A DNA stretch of 64,000 bases from an uncultured Prevotellaceae bacterium (GTDB lineage Bacteria > Bacteroidota > Bacteroidia > Bacteroidales > Bacteroidaceae): positions 1-64,000 of the forward strand of contig ONCQ01000010.1 of NCBI GenBank assembly GCA_900316355.1, in the 5' to 3' direction. A model generated the notes under the pieces. The model was not told the origin of the DNA. It saw only the letters and a program-made list of their open reading frames with translations, and did no database searches. Positions within the stretch are counted from its first letter, which is position 1; each line of letters opens with the position of its first letter. Positions 1-9,859 of the stretch are shown in pieces. Made by a program: the position numbers and the translations under genes.

Positions 1-12
1 GAACAATCCGTC

Positions 13-1314
13 TCAGTGGCAAGCACGGCGCAGGAGATTGATGGTGGAGGTGTCGGAGAGGAAGACGGAGTAGAGGCCTTGCTCTTCCTGAGCAGGGTCA
101 CCGCAGTAGTCGTGGAAGGGCTGCCAGCGGATGGTCGTGGGGCGGGCCAGTCCGCTCCAAGCCCAGAAATTAAGACCGCATAGGGTAGGGAAGGAATCGG
201 GCAGCTCGAGGATGTGGCGATAGTAGGCATCGCGGGCGTGGGTGGTGGCGGAGAGATCGAAGCGGTGCCCGTCACGAGCATAGCCGAACTCCTCGATGAC
301 CAGGGGCTTCCCAAGGCGCTTGGCGATGTCCAGATGTTGTCGGACATACGCATCCGTCAGCGTCAGCACACGCTGCATCAGGGCGGTGTCAGTGCCTGCC
401 GTATCCTGCCGCACTTCTTCATGCGTCACCCATCCCCAGTTCATCGGCCAGATGTGTATGGTGAGATAGTCGATGTTCGGGTTCGCGTGTATCTGTTCAA
501 AACACTCAGTGCTGTTCTCGCAGCCCACAAGTCCCTCGGAACCTACAGACACCAGATGCCGGGCATCAATAGCCTTGATGATGGCTGCCGCCTGTGCTAT
601 CCACGCCTTGTAGCCCTCCATTGTGGCACTGTCACTGCTGAAGGGACGTGGCTCGTTAGCGATTTGCCACGCCATGATGGTGGGGTCGTCGGCATAGCGC
701 CGTTGGTTGTAACTGTTGGTGCGACTCACCACAGTCCGCACGTGATTGAAGAAGAGCTGCTGTGCACGGGTGTTCGTGGCGAAGCGTGCTGCATAGCTGC
801 AATACTCCTTGTAACCGTCGCGTGTAGGATCAAGGGCAGGACCCTCACCGGCCCACTCCAGGTACTGCGCAAATCCACCGCTCCACTCCCAGGCGTTGTT
901 GAGATACAGCACCGCCTTCATCTTGCGCTCCGACATCTCCTGCAGCAGCCAGTCGAGACCCGCGAACAACGTGTCGTTATAGACACCCGGTGTCGTCTGC
1001 AGCGTTGGCCACACCAGACTTGGCTTTGGCGTGGCACCGTCGGCACCCACGAGAATGCGCAGGTTATCGAGTCCCAGCGCATGCAGCGAGTCCAACTCTG
1101 CGCTCAGCCGCTCCCTGTTGCCGCCCTGTCCCTCTGAGCCCAGGATGGCACCGTACCAGAAATTCGTACCCACGTAGCGGTAGGGCTCCCCATTGCAGTA
1201 GAACTGCCCGTCACGTGCGGTGACGAAGTCATCGCTGCTGTCCATCGCATTGCAGGCCACCATCAGCAGGCATGTGGCGATGGCTATGATTCTCTCTGTT
1301 TTCAGTAGATGCAT
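13..1314 (-). CDS. GH5-family mannanase-like lipoprotein
   Basis: The 433-residue product resembles Bacteroidetes glycoside hydrolase family 5 enzymes that cut beta-mannans. The N-terminus is a lipoprotein signal ending LLMVAC with the lipidated Cys near residue 21, so the protein should sit in the envelope. A (beta/alpha)8-type sequence follows. The acid/base Glu is in QIANEP (about E221), an active-site IHIWP segment lies near 287-290, and the nucleophile Glu is in VIEEFG (about E342). The chosen ATG gives this signal peptide. An upstream in-frame extension would run back into the neighbouring gene. The start lies 2 bp from the stop of the barrel-protein gene, so the two probably form one operon read leftwards. 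Mannan specificity is inferred from overall resemblance; another GH5 activity is possible. Confidence 0.82.
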   Translation of the reverse strand: MHLLKTERIIAIATCLLMVACNAMDSSDDFVTARDGQFYCNGEPYRYVGTNFWYGAILGSEGQGGNRERLSAELDSLHALGLDNLRILVGADGATPKPSLVWPTLQTTPGVYNDTLFAGLDWLLQEMSERKMKAVLYLNNAWEWSGGFAQYLEWAGEGPALDPTRDGYKEYCSYAARFATNTRAQQLFFNHVRTVVSRTNSYNQRRYADDPTIMAWQIANEPRPFSSDSATMEGYKAWIAQAAAIIKAIDARHLVSVGSEGLVGCENSTECFEQIHANPNIDYLTIHIWPMNWGWVTHEEVRQDTAGTDTALMQRVLTLTDAYVRQHLDIAKRLGKPLVIEEFGYARDGHRFDLSATTHARDAYYRHILELPDSFPTLCGLNFWAWSGLARPTTIRWQPFHDYCGDPAQEEQGLYSVFLSDTSTINLLRRACH

Positions 1315-1316
1315 AG

Positions 1317-2336
1317 TTAGAAGCTGATGTCCATACGTAGCATACCAATGCATGCCGTTTCGCCATTGGAGGTGATGACATGGAGCACTGGTTTGACGGT
1401 CAGAAAATCCGTGAGGGGGAGGCTGCAGATGAGCTCTGTGGCCCACTCGTTGAAGCCCAGAATGCGAACATAATCTGTGAACACCCCAAGTTCCGCGCGC
1501 TTGAAGGCATATTTGGCGCCGAGACCACAGAAGTCCTTACAGATAGTGGTGCTGCCAAAGGCATGACTGTATGCCGCGAGCAGGGTGAGGCGCGGTGACA
1601 GTGCCTGTTCCGCGTATGCCCACACCGATGATGTTATCTCTGGTTGGGTGTGCATGCTGGCTCCTAAGAAATAATGGCTGCCGCGATGGCGATACTCCGC
1701 TTGCGCCAGTGCAAGGAGACCATCACTGTTGGGGCAGAAACGGAAAACATTATAGCGACCGGTGAAGGCGTGGTTTCCCTCGCCGTTGTAAAGTGATGCC
1801 TGCAGACATAGCTTCTCGTTGTCGAACTTATAATGAATGCCCACGTCGGCCTCCGGGTAGGTGGCAATGTAAGCGTTCCAGCTGAGGGTGGGGAAGATGC
1901 CGCACGAGCTATTGGTGAAAAGAGCAAGACCGTCGCTGCAGAAGTAGTCCTCGTCAGTGCGGCGGATGCCGGCAAACACCGAGTGGCGCTCATTGATTTG
2001 CCATGTAAGGCCTGCCACTGAGAGGGCAAAGGGTATGTTGACGCCGTAGGTGTTGATGTTCGAGTAGCCCTGTACGTCGATGCATAAAGGGAGCCCATCG
2101 GAAGATAGTGTGCTGATGGAATGCACCTCGAGCAACAACTTCCTGGTGATAGGAATGTCTGCATACAGCTGTAACAGGTTTGCCAGGCGCCCTTCCCTGA
2201 AGTCGGTATGTACCTCGCTGGTAAGGTCCACGCCAAACGATGGGCGCAGGGAGATGCTGTCTCCCCTTTGTTTTTGTGCCTGCAGCCCCACGCAAGTTCC
2301 TATCAATGCCAACAGAACAATCGCGATTCTTTTCAT
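1317..2336 (-). CDS. Predicted outer-membrane beta-barrel (porin-like) protein
   Basis: This is a 339-residue exported protein. It has a clear signal peptide (MKRIAIVLLALIGTCVGLQA) followed by alternating hydrophobic and polar stretches rich in Tyr, Phe and Gly. It ends in aromatic Phe (RMDISF), as expected for an outer-membrane barrel. Phrases such as YNGEGNHAF and AEYRHRGSHYFLGA recall carbohydrate-selective OprB-like porins, but I cannot confirm the family. It is the first gene of a two-gene leftward operon with the GH5 lipoprotein, so passage of mannan-derived sugars is a reasonable inference. The ATG at 2336 was preferred to one seven codons upstream because it places the signal peptide at the very N-terminus. 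Confidence 0.7.
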   Translation of the reverse strand: MKRIAIVLLALIGTCVGLQAQKQRGDSISLRPSFGVDLTSEVHTDFREGRLANLLQLYADIPITRKLLLEVHSISTLSSDGLPLCIDVQGYSNINTYGVNIPFALSVAGLTWQINERHSVFAGIRRTDEDYFCSDGLALFTNSSCGIFPTLSWNAYIATYPEADVGIHYKFDNEKLCLQASLYNGEGNHAFTGRYNVFRFCPNSDGLLALAQAEYRHRGSHYFLGASMHTQPEITSSVWAYAEQALSPRLTLLAAYSHAFGSTTICKDFCGLGAKYAFKRAELGVFTDYVRILGFNEWATELICSLPLTDFLTVKPVLHVITSNGETACIGMLRMDISF

Positions 2337-2354
2337 ACATTGTTTTTCGGGGCG

Positions 2355-2362
2355 CAAAGATA
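2355..2362 (-). promoter_or_regulatory. Bacteroidales -7 box for the GH5/barrel operon
   Basis: Read on the minus strand the sequence is TATCTTTG, matching the Bacteroidales -7 consensus TAnnTTTG. It lies about 20 bp upstream of the barrel-protein start. No clear -33 TTTG is seen at the usual distance. Confidence 0.5.
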
Positions 2363-2425
2363 ACAGCTAATCCATATTAATTTATATGATTCTTGCCGAA
2401 AAATGAGTTTTTTCTAAGATTTTCT

Positions 2426-2456
2426 TTTGTGCGAAACGGAATAATCAGTACTTTTG
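2426..2456 (+). promoter_or_regulatory. Bacteroidales promoter of the capsule operon
   Basis: A TTTG (2426-2429) is followed after 19 bp by TACTTTTG (2449-2456), an excellent match to the Bacteroidales TTTG-N19-21-TAnnTTTG promoter. It lies about 58 bp upstream of the exporter start and diverges from the minus-strand promoter. Confidence 0.75.
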
Positions 2457-2514
2457 CGCACTTTTATATACTTGGGCCTTTTGGGCTCTCATGTTGATAT
2501 TCAGAAAAAATAAA

Positions 2515-4983
2515 ATGAAGAGACATTTTGCGATCCTTTTCCTGTCCTTGTGGGCTGTGGTCGCTGCCGTGGGACAGACCATGAGCGACGAAGAGGTCCT
2601 CCGGATGGTCGTCAGTGAAAAACGTTCTGGTGCCACAGAGACCGATATCGCTACACGTCTGATGCAGAAGGGTGCCACACTGGAGCAGATTAATCGCATT
2701 CGTGATCAGTATGCTTCGCAGATTTCCAAGCGGGGTCTGGATAGTACGGTTGACAATGCCATTGATGGTGCCCAGAACCGGATGCGCACCAACAACGAGC
2801 CTAAAGATAATGGCATTGGCATTGGCAATGGCATTGGTAATGGTAAGGCTAAGGACAATAGCAAAGGTAAGGACAATGATATCTTGCTGCAGGGTGGGGC
2901 AGAGGTGCCTCAGTCCGTGCCCGAGGTCCTTTCCCCCTCCGGCAAGCGGGTCTTTGGCCGCGATATCTTTAACAATAAGAACCTCTCTTTCGAGCCGGTT
3001 ATGAACATCGCCACCCCCCAGGACTATGTCCTCGGCCCAGGCGATCAGCTGATTGTCGATATCTATGGGGCTTCCCAGCAGTCCATCAGTTATACGGTCA
3101 CTCCCGACGGTGATGTCACCATCCCTGACTATGGTCCCATCCATGTCAGTGGCCTCACGGTAGCTGCCGCACAGAGCCGCATTCGCAATAAGGTGGGTGA
3201 TATCTATGCCGGTTCCAACATCAAGGCCACCTTGGGTCAGACCCGCACCATCTCCGTCAATGTCATGGGCGAGGTGCAGGTGCCCGGCACCTACACCATC
3301 AGTGCCTTTGCCACGGTCTTTCACGCCCTCTACAGGGCCGGTGGAATCAATGACCTTGGCACGCTGCGCAATATCAAGGTGTTCCGCCAGGGACGCCAGA
3401 TTACTGTTATCGATGTCTATGAGTTTATCCTCAATGGACGCATTGCGGGCAATGTGCGCCTGGCTGACAATGATGTCATTCAAGTGGGGCCCTATGACTG
3501 TATCGTGGATATCGAGGGTAGTGTCAAACGCCCCATGTCCTATGAGTTGCGCAAGGGCGAGAGCCTGTCCACCCTGCTTAAGTTCTGCGGTGATTTCGCG
3601 GGCAACGCCTATCGCAAGTCCTTGCGCGTGATCCGCAACACAGGCCAGATGAAGAGCGTCTTCAATGTCGATGAGTTCGAATGGGCTGACTTCCACATGG
3701 AGGACGGCGACCAGGTTTCTGTCGAGAGTACCTACGACCGTTTTGAGAACATGGTGGAGGTGAAGGGAGCAGTTTTCCGCCCGGGCATGTATCAGTTAAG
3801 CGAGAAGGTGAACTCCGTGCGCACGCTCATCGAGCGTGCCGATGGCCTTACCGAAGAAGCCCTGACCTCGCGCGCTGTCATGCGACGCATGAAGCCCAAC
3901 CGCACGCAGGAAGTCCTCTCCCTCAATCTTGAGGCTATCCTCAATGGCAGCGAGGCCGATGTCGCCTTGAGGAATGAAGATGTGGTCTTCATCCCCACGC
4001 TGGCCGAGCACCAGAATCTCCGCACGCTGACTGTTGTGGGCGAGGTCATCTTCCCCGGTGTCTATGAGTATGCTGACAACATGACGCTTGAGGACCTCAT
4101 CCTCCAAGCTGGCGGCCTCACCGACCAGGCTTCGACGGTCAAGGTGGAAGTGTCCCGCCGCCTAAGCGATCCCGGAGCCACAGAGGCCGGCATGGAGCTG
4201 GCCAAGACCTTCAGTCTCTCGCTGAAAGAAAACTATGCTGCCGATGGCGAAAGCTCATTCATCCTTGCGCCCTACGACATTGTTCAGGTGCGCCGCAATC
4301 CTTTGGTCCAGGATCCGATTCGGGTTGAGATAGATGGTGAGATCACTTTCCGAGGCAGCTATACTATGGAAAAGAAGAACCAACGCCTGAGCGACCTTGT
4401 CAAGGCCGCCGGTGGCGTCGTCACAGGTGCTGATATCCGTGGCGCCCGTCTTATCCGCAAGATGACAGAGGACGAGCAGGCCCGCATGCAGACAGTCATC
4501 CAGCTGGCCCGCCAGAATGCCGATGGTAACGACTCCATCAGTCTCGACAAATTGGCTCTCTCTACTACCTATTCCGTTGGCATTCATCTCGATGAGGCCC
4601 TGGCAAATCCGGGAAGTACGCAGGACGTGGAACTAATCGATGGCGACCGCCTTGTCATTCCCCGTTTCAACCATACCGTCCGTATCAGCGGTGATGTCAA
4701 TGCCCCCAACACCGTGGCCTACAACGATGGAAAGAATTATAAGTACTACATCGAGCAGGCTGGCGGTTTTGGTGACCGCGCGAGAAAGCGTCGTGCTTAT
4801 ATCGTCTATCAGAACGGCACCATTGCCAAGGCCAGTAAGGGAAAGATAGAGCCGGGCTGTGAGGTGGTGGTGCCCAGCAAGTCCAAGCATCAGCGTATGT
4901 CTCCGGCAGAGTGGTTAGGCCTTGGTGCCAGTGTAGCCTCTATCGGTACGATGTTCGCCTCAATCGCCCACCTGCTGAAATAA
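2515..4983 (+). CDS. Wza-like polysaccharide export protein with SLBB domains
   Basis: The 822-residue product is a periplasmic/outer-membrane polysaccharide exporter of the Wza/BexD type. A signal peptide (MKRHFAILFLSLWAVVAAVG) is followed by a helical stretch. Next comes a short low-complexity Gly/Asn/Lys linker near residues 95-120. The Poly_export domain (DYVLGPGDQLIVDIYG, about 172-187) is followed by repeated SLBB-type modules (phrases such as VNVMGEVQVPGTY, VEVKGAVFRPGMY and LTVVGEVIFPGVYEY). A C-terminal hydrophobic helix (WLGLGASVASIGTMFASIA) ends the protein. Enteric Wza is about 380 residues; the long multi-SLBB form is common in Bacteroidetes. The ATG at 2515 was chosen over one eight codons upstream because it starts the signal peptide. 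It leads the capsule operon. Confidence 0.9.
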   Translation: MKRHFAILFLSLWAVVAAVGQTMSDEEVLRMVVSEKRSGATETDIATRLMQKGATLEQINRIRDQYASQISKRGLDSTVDNAIDGAQNRMRTNNEPKDNGIGIGNGIGNGKAKDNSKGKDNDILLQGGAEVPQSVPEVLSPSGKRVFGRDIFNNKNLSFEPVMNIATPQDYVLGPGDQLIVDIYGASQQSISYTVTPDGDVTIPDYGPIHVSGLTVAAAQSRIRNKVGDIYAGSNIKATLGQTRTISVNVMGEVQVPGTYTISAFATVFHALYRAGGINDLGTLRNIKVFRQGRQITVIDVYEFILNGRIAGNVRLADNDVIQVGPYDCIVDIEGSVKRPMSYELRKGESLSTLLKFCGDFAGNAYRKSLRVIRNTGQMKSVFNVDEFEWADFHMEDGDQVSVESTYDRFENMVEVKGAVFRPGMYQLSEKVNSVRTLIERADGLTEEALTSRAVMRRMKPNRTQEVLSLNLEAILNGSEADVALRNEDVVFIPTLAEHQNLRTLTVVGEVIFPGVYEYADNMTLEDLILQAGGLTDQASTVKVEVSRRLSDPGATEAGMELAKTFSLSLKENYAADGESSFILAPYDIVQVRRNPLVQDPIRVEIDGEITFRGSYTMEKKNQRLSDLVKAAGGVVTGADIRGARLIRKMTEDEQARMQTVIQLARQNADGNDSISLDKLALSTTYSVGIHLDEALANPGSTQDVELIDGDRLVIPRFNHTVRISGDVNAPNTVAYNDGKNYKYYIEQAGGFGDRARKRRAYIVYQNGTIAKASKGKIEPGCEVVVPSKSKHQRMSPAEWLGLGASVASIGTMFASIAHLLK

Positions 4984-5040
4984 CTCTTTCCCATCAATAC
5001 ACTCAAGGAATACGAGTAACTCGAATACAAAAGAACAGTC

Positions 5041-6084
5041 ATGGAACAGCAAAATACGGAGCGTGCCTACATCGATTATTCCAAAGTTTTCAAAGCTCTA
5101 TGGGGGAAAAGGCGACTGATGTATAAAGTCTGGGGCTGGACTTTCATCCTCGCCTGCATCTGGATACTTCCTCAACCCCGCTACTACACGTGCGAGGTGA
5201 AATTGGCACCGGAATTGAACGGGGAAGATATGGATAATGGATTCACAAGACTCGCCTCACAGTTCGGGTTCAATATGATGGCTCAAGATGCCATCTATCC
5301 CATGCTTTATCCCGAACTTTTTGGGAGTCCTGAATTTATTGTGGGGCTCTATGGCATTCGCGTCACTACACGGGACGGAGAACTGTCCACCGACTACTAC
5401 ACCTATATGAAGTCACACCAGAAGCAGAATCCTCTCGCATGGCCCCTTTCACAGATCAAAAAACTTTTTGCAACGGATGATACCATGACGGTGGGTGGCA
5501 AAGAGGGCGTCAACGCCTTCATGATGAGTCGCAAGGATTACGACTTGATGTCGCAGATCATGAAGACCATCAGCTGTTCGGTGGACAAAAAGACCAACGT
5601 CATCACCATCAATGTCAAGGATCAGGATCCCCTCGTCTGCGCCACCATGGCGGATAGCGTGAAGACCCATCTTCAGAGCTTCATCATCCGCTATCGCACC
5701 AGTAAGGCGGCAGAGGATTTAGTGCACTATCAGCAGCTACGCGACAGCATCGAGGCAGAATACATCGTCGCTATGCAGGCTTACGGCCGTTTCAGCGATG
5801 CCCACCGGCGTAACCCTCTGCAGAGCTTCCAGAGCGAGCGCGAGAAAATGGAAAACGACTTGACGCTCAAGCGGAACTCACTCGCAGCTATCGAGACCCA
5901 GCTGCAGACAGCAAAAGTGAAACTCCAGGAGAAGACCCCGGCCTTCACCACCCTCAAGAGCGCCATTGTCCCTGTCAAGCCGGCGGGGCCTAAACGAATG
6001 ATATTCGTTGCCCTGATGATGATACTCTCCACCATCGCCACCAGCATATACATCCTGAGAATAATCATCAAGGAGACCATTTAA
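5041..6084 (+). CDS. Wzz/GumC-like chain-length determinant protein
   Basis: A 347-residue inner-membrane protein of the polysaccharide co-polymerase type, expected to set chain length and couple polymerisation to export. A first membrane segment lies near residues 30-47 (VWGWTFILACIWILP) and a second near 316-342. Between them is a periplasmic domain with a long coiled-coil-like stretch (about 220-305). The segment before the second helix reads VPVKPAGPKRM, the Pro-rich motif typical of Wzz proteins. No tyrosine kinase domain is attached, unlike Wzc. It starts 57 bp after the exporter stop and is followed after 3 bp by the polymerase gene. Confidence 0.88.
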   Translation: MEQQNTERAYIDYSKVFKALWGKRRLMYKVWGWTFILACIWILPQPRYYTCEVKLAPELNGEDMDNGFTRLASQFGFNMMAQDAIYPMLYPELFGSPEFIVGLYGIRVTTRDGELSTDYYTYMKSHQKQNPLAWPLSQIKKLFATDDTMTVGGKEGVNAFMMSRKDYDLMSQIMKTISCSVDKKTNVITINVKDQDPLVCATMADSVKTHLQSFIIRYRTSKAAEDLVHYQQLRDSIEAEYIVAMQAYGRFSDAHRRNPLQSFQSEREKMENDLTLKRNSLAAIETQLQTAKVKLQEKTPAFTTLKSAIVPVKPAGPKRMIFVALMMILSTIATSIYILRIIIKETI

Positions 6085-6087
6085 GGA

Positions 6088-7395
6088 ATGAGTGAGCTGG
6101 TCTGGAATAACATATTAACCGTATTCTACCTGACACTCTGGATTGCCACCTTTGTCTGGTATCACTACCGCCATCGCTATGCTGATGGCGGCAGTGCCAT
6201 CATGATAACATACATTGTCTATATCGTCTTTACTTTTTTCACGCTTAACAATGAAATGTTTAATTTCATGTATAAGCCCTTGACGATATTTCCGTATATC
6301 TACTTATATTTGATGCTCCTCTTGGCATTATCGCCCACCATATTTCATCATTTTCATCCCGTAAGCGGTATAGAACAGCCTCCCACTCGTTTGCTGAAAC
6401 CTTATGCCATCTTCATTATCTTTCTTACTCTTACGCAGCTACCTGATGTACTCATGAATCTTGAGGACGGACTGGTGAAAATGGTTACTGATGTTGATGC
6501 AGGACTGGACTCTTATAACGAGAGCTTAAGTGATGCGGATGATACTGGGAGCGGCATCACTAACCTTTTTGCCATCTTTTTCAATGCCTGCTTTGACCTG
6601 ACTGTTTTCGTGGCATTTTACATGTTAACGATGAAGGAGAAGAATCTCTACCTTATTGCCGGATTATTCTTCTCAGTAGCAATTGGTATGCTAATACCTG
6701 TGATGAAAGGACTTCGCAGTCCTGTCATCTCATCTGCATTAACCCTTTTGGTTGCTTATATGTTATTTCTTCCGTATCTAAAGAAGAAAATTAAAAAAAT
6801 CATACACGTAGCAGGCTTCATCCTTTTCCTGGTATTCTCGGTTCCTATTTCTGCCATCACATTCAGCCGTTTTGGAGATTACAGCGAGGGTGTCTTTGGC
6901 ATGTTGACCTGGTACGCAGGACAGGCAAATGTTTATTTCAACAATTATGCATTGGATGCTGGTGGCATACGCTATGGTGACAGGACAGTCAATCTTTTTA
7001 AACGTGCGATATTTTCCGACACTCCGAAAAACTTCGTAGAACGACGTGCAAAGTACTCCAACCTGGAGATTGACGACGAACGGTTCACCACTTTTGTTGG
7101 GGATTTCTGTATTGATTTCGGCCCGATTGTTGCCGCATTGATTTTCCTGGTTTTCAACTTGTGGGTTTTATATCAGATTCGTGCGCGCAGCGACATCCTG
7201 AAAGTGCATGATGCCCTGCTCATCTATTTCACACAGTGCATTTGCATACAAGGAGGGATGTACCTGTTCAACTATGCCGATGCCGGTAACCTGAAGATCA
7301 TTGTCATGGGGCTCGCCTACGCCTATTTGTATATTCACGAAATACTTCTGAAACATTTCCCCTTAAAGAGTGAAACTGAAGCCCTCAAATCCTAA
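6088..7395 (+). CDS. O-antigen polymerase-like (Wzy) membrane protein
   Basis: A 435-residue protein with about ten to eleven hydrophobic segments over the whole length and a large hydrophilic stretch near residues 265-345, the topology of Wzy-type repeat-unit polymerases. Wzy proteins are poorly conserved, so the call rests on topology and on position between the Wzz-like and Wzx-like genes. It would join lipid-linked repeat units in the periplasm. The start follows the previous stop by 3 bp, and its 3' end overlaps the flippase gene by 26 bp. Local base composition is more AT-rich than in the exporter gene, as is common for variable capsule genes. Confidence 0.78.
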   Translation: MSELVWNNILTVFYLTLWIATFVWYHYRHRYADGGSAIMITYIVYIVFTFFTLNNEMFNFMYKPLTIFPYIYLYLMLLLALSPTIFHHFHPVSGIEQPPTRLLKPYAIFIIFLTLTQLPDVLMNLEDGLVKMVTDVDAGLDSYNESLSDADDTGSGITNLFAIFFNACFDLTVFVAFYMLTMKEKNLYLIAGLFFSVAIGMLIPVMKGLRSPVISSALTLLVAYMLFLPYLKKKIKKIIHVAGFILFLVFSVPISAITFSRFGDYSEGVFGMLTWYAGQANVYFNNYALDAGGIRYGDRTVNLFKRAIFSDTPKNFVERRAKYSNLEIDDERFTTFVGDFCIDFGPIVAALIFLVFNLWVLYQIRARSDILKVHDALLIYFTQCICIQGGMYLFNYADAGNLKIIVMGLAYAYLYIHEILLKHFPLKSETEALKS

Positions 7396-8698
7396 CGAAA
7401 AGATAGTAGCAAAGAACGCATTCCTGCTACTCATTCGCATGGCGCTGCTAATGGTCATCAATTTAGTGGCGGTGAGATATGTGCGCTCAGGGCTGGGTAT
7501 CGAGGATTATGGCCTCTTGAATGTCGTTACAGGGTTGGTGCAAATTGTCATCTGTCTGAAAACAATTCTGGAAACGGCTACACAACGGTTCTTCTCCATT
7601 TCGTTGGGGAAGCAGGACATGGACGAAGTCAGGGATCTTTTCAGTGTCAGCGTCAGGTTAAGCAAAGAGCTGTCCCTTCTGGTTCTCTTGGGTATGGAAA
7701 CCATCGGCCTCTGGTTTGTCTGCACACAGGTGAATTGCCCCGACTCACGCTACACAGCGATGCTCATCGTGTACCAGCTGGCAGTCCTTAATTTCATTGT
7801 CACATTATTACAGGTACCCTATCTGGCATCTGTCTTGGCTTATGAGAGAATGGACTATTTCGCCTTCGTCACGATTCTTGAAGCCATTGTCTGTCTTGCT
7901 GCGGCCCTGCTGGTTTTCGTGGTTCCCGGCGACAGGATGATTTTCTATGCCATCATGTTGGTCGTTTCCAACTTGTTGGGCTATGTACTTTACAGATTAT
8001 ATGTAAATAGGAAAATCGGCGACATTTACTGCCAACAGATCAAGAGCAAGGAGCTCTATCGGAAAATGTTGTCTTTTTCCAGCTGGACAGCCTATGGCAG
8101 TCTTTCTGCGGCACTGATGTTTCAGGGGAATATGCTTGTCCTCAATGTTTTTGTCGGACCGGTTGCCAATGCCGCTTTTGCTGTCGCGCTGCAAATAAAC
8201 AATGCGATTACCAATTTAGGCAACAATGTCATCATGGCGGTTAAGCCCCAAATGGTGATGAACTACTCTAAGGGTAACTTCCGTCAGCTGAACCGCCTCT
8301 TCCTCCTGTCCACGCTGGCACTTGTGGTTGTGATGGGTGGAATCATCCTTCCGCTGGAGGTTTGGCTGCCGGATATCTTAACATTATGGTTGGGCGATGT
8401 GGACTATATGACGATTATTTTCTCAAGGCTGGTGATTATTGTAGCATTCCTTCTGATGATTGGTGCCCCCATCACCATTATCATGCACGCCGTTGGATGC
8501 GTTAAACAGTACCACCTGATGGTTGAAACCATTACCATCCTGTGTCTTCCTGCCAGCTATGTTTGTCTCTCCTTGGGTCTTGCACCGGAAAGCGTCTGCT
8601 GGTCAATGATTGCTATTATTATTATAGCCCATTTCAGCCGTATATTTTGTTTTTGGAAATATTATCTAAATAGAATGAGAAAATCCTCACTTCATTGA
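7370..8698 (+). CDS. Wzx-like polysaccharide flippase
   Basis: A 442-residue MOP-superfamily protein with about twelve membrane segments spread evenly. The N-terminal LLLIRMALLMVINLVAVRYVRSGLG and a following YGLLNVVTGLV are typical of Wzx/RfbX flippases, which move lipid-linked repeat units across the inner membrane. Translation probably begins at a GTG, 26 bp inside the end of the polymerase gene, suggesting coupling. It ends 3 bp before the next ATG. Confidence 0.87.
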   Translation: MKLKPSNPNEKIVAKNAFLLLIRMALLMVINLVAVRYVRSGLGIEDYGLLNVVTGLVQIVICLKTILETATQRFFSISLGKQDMDEVRDLFSVSVRLSKELSLLVLLGMETIGLWFVCTQVNCPDSRYTAMLIVYQLAVLNFIVTLLQVPYLASVLAYERMDYFAFVTILEAIVCLAAALLVFVVPGDRMIFYAIMLVVSNLLGYVLYRLYVNRKIGDIYCQQIKSKELYRKMLSFSSWTAYGSLSAALMFQGNMLVLNVFVGPVANAAFAVALQINNAITNLGNNVIMAVKPQMVMNYSKGNFRQLNRLFLLSTLALVVVMGGIILPLEVWLPDILTLWLGDVDYMTIIFSRLVIIVAFLLMIGAPITIIMHAVGCVKQYHLMVETITILCLPASYVCLSLGLAPESVCWSMIAIIIIAHFSRIFCFWKYYLNRMRKSSLH

Positions 8699-8701
8699 AA
8701 T

Positions 8702-9859
8702 ATGAAAGCAAGAATCATTGCCCTATATCTCCCCCAGTTCCACCCGATTCCAGAGAATGATCAGTGGTGGGGACCAGGCTTTACGGAATGGATGAATGTG
8801 GTGAAGGCACGTCCGCTTTTCAAAGGACATGTACAACCCAAACTGCCTGCTGATTTGGGATTCTATGACCTTCGTCTGCCTGAGACCCGTGAGGCACAGG
8901 CCCGTCTGGCTAAAGAAGCAGGAATAGAGGGATTCTGCTACTATCACTACTGGTTCGGAGGCAAGCAGCTTCTGGAGCGGCCCTTCAACGAGGTCCTCGC
9001 CTCCGGCAAACCGGACTTCCCCTTCTGCCTGTGCTGGGCCAACCATTCCTGGAGCAATAAGACATGGAACCGCAAATCCAACCTGCAGGCCAACTCTATG
9101 CTGATGGAACAGACTTATCCAGGAGATGATGATGACAGAGAACACTTCATGACCTTGCTTCCAGCCTTTAAAGATCATAGGTATATTACAATAGACGGGA
9201 AACCTGTGTTCTTCCTTTATAATCCATGGACTCACTCTCGTCTTAAAGAGTGGATAGGCAACTGGCGACGGTTGGCTCAAGAGAATGGTTTGAAAGGATT
9301 GTACCTTGTAGCGATGTGTGATTCAGTCTTGTCATTTAAAATGAATGCAGACGGAAGCCGCTCACTTTCTATGCCCAACCTTAACAGCAGTGCTGACATC
9401 TTCCAATCTGTTCTCGATATGGGCTTCGATGCTGTCAATTCGTTTGGCCGGAGAAGAGGGGAACTATTGAGCAAAGGTAAATACATTGATTTAGCAAAAA
9501 CAGTTTTGCGAAAGATGGGTTTACCCGTCGGAGCTTATTACGATTATTCCAAGACCGTCAAGGGCTTCTTTGCACCCGAAGACAAATGGGAAAACGTATT
9601 CCCCACTGTCATGCCCAACTGGGACCGCAGTCCGCGTGCAGCCTCATGGGATGGCATCTATGTGGGAGCTACTCCAGATGCCTTCAAGAAACATCTCCTG
9701 AAGGCGATGGATGTCATTAAGGACAAGACACCTGAACATCAGGTCATCATCCTCAAGTCATGGAACGAATGGGGCGAAGGCAACTATGTGGAGCCAGACC
9801 AGGAATTCGGCGGAGGCTGGCTGGAGGCTGTTAAAAGCGCGCTGAACAATGGATATTAG
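8702..9859 (+). CDS. WbsX / GH99-like domain protein of polysaccharide synthesis
   Basis: The 385-residue product matches the WbsX-type (GH99-like) family found in O-antigen and capsule loci. Seen motifs are IALYLPQFHPIPENDQWWG at the N-terminus, GFTEWMNV, EGFCYYHYWFGGKQLLERP, CLCWANHSW, and near the end KSWNEWGEGNYVEPD. These are the conserved aromatic and acidic motifs of the family. No signal peptide is seen, so it is likely cytoplasmic. Family members are annotated either as glycosyltransferases or as GH99-like hydrolases and the true reaction is unclear. It overlaps the next gene by 11 bp. Confidence 0.85.
   Translation: MKARIIALYLPQFHPIPENDQWWGPGFTEWMNVVKARPLFKGHVQPKLPADLGFYDLRLPETREAQARLAKEAGIEGFCYYHYWFGGKQLLERPFNEVLASGKPDFPFCLCWANHSWSNKTWNRKSNLQANSMLMEQTYPGDDDDREHFMTLLPAFKDHRYITIDGKPVFFLYNPWTHSRLKEWIGNWRRLAQENGLKGLYLVAMCDSVLSFKMNADGSRSLSMPNLNSSADIFQSVLDMGFDAVNSFGRRRGELLSKGKYIDLAKTVLRKMGLPVGAYYDYSKTVKGFFAPEDKWENVFPTVMPNWDRSPRAASWDGIYVGATPDAFKKHLLKAMDVIKDKTPEHQVIILKSWNEWGEGNYVEPDQEFGGGWLEAVKSALNNGY

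Noticed and set aside
2464..3696. 410-codon open frame on the minus strand
   Set aside because: Antisense shadow of the Wza-like exporter gene; no recognisable protein features.
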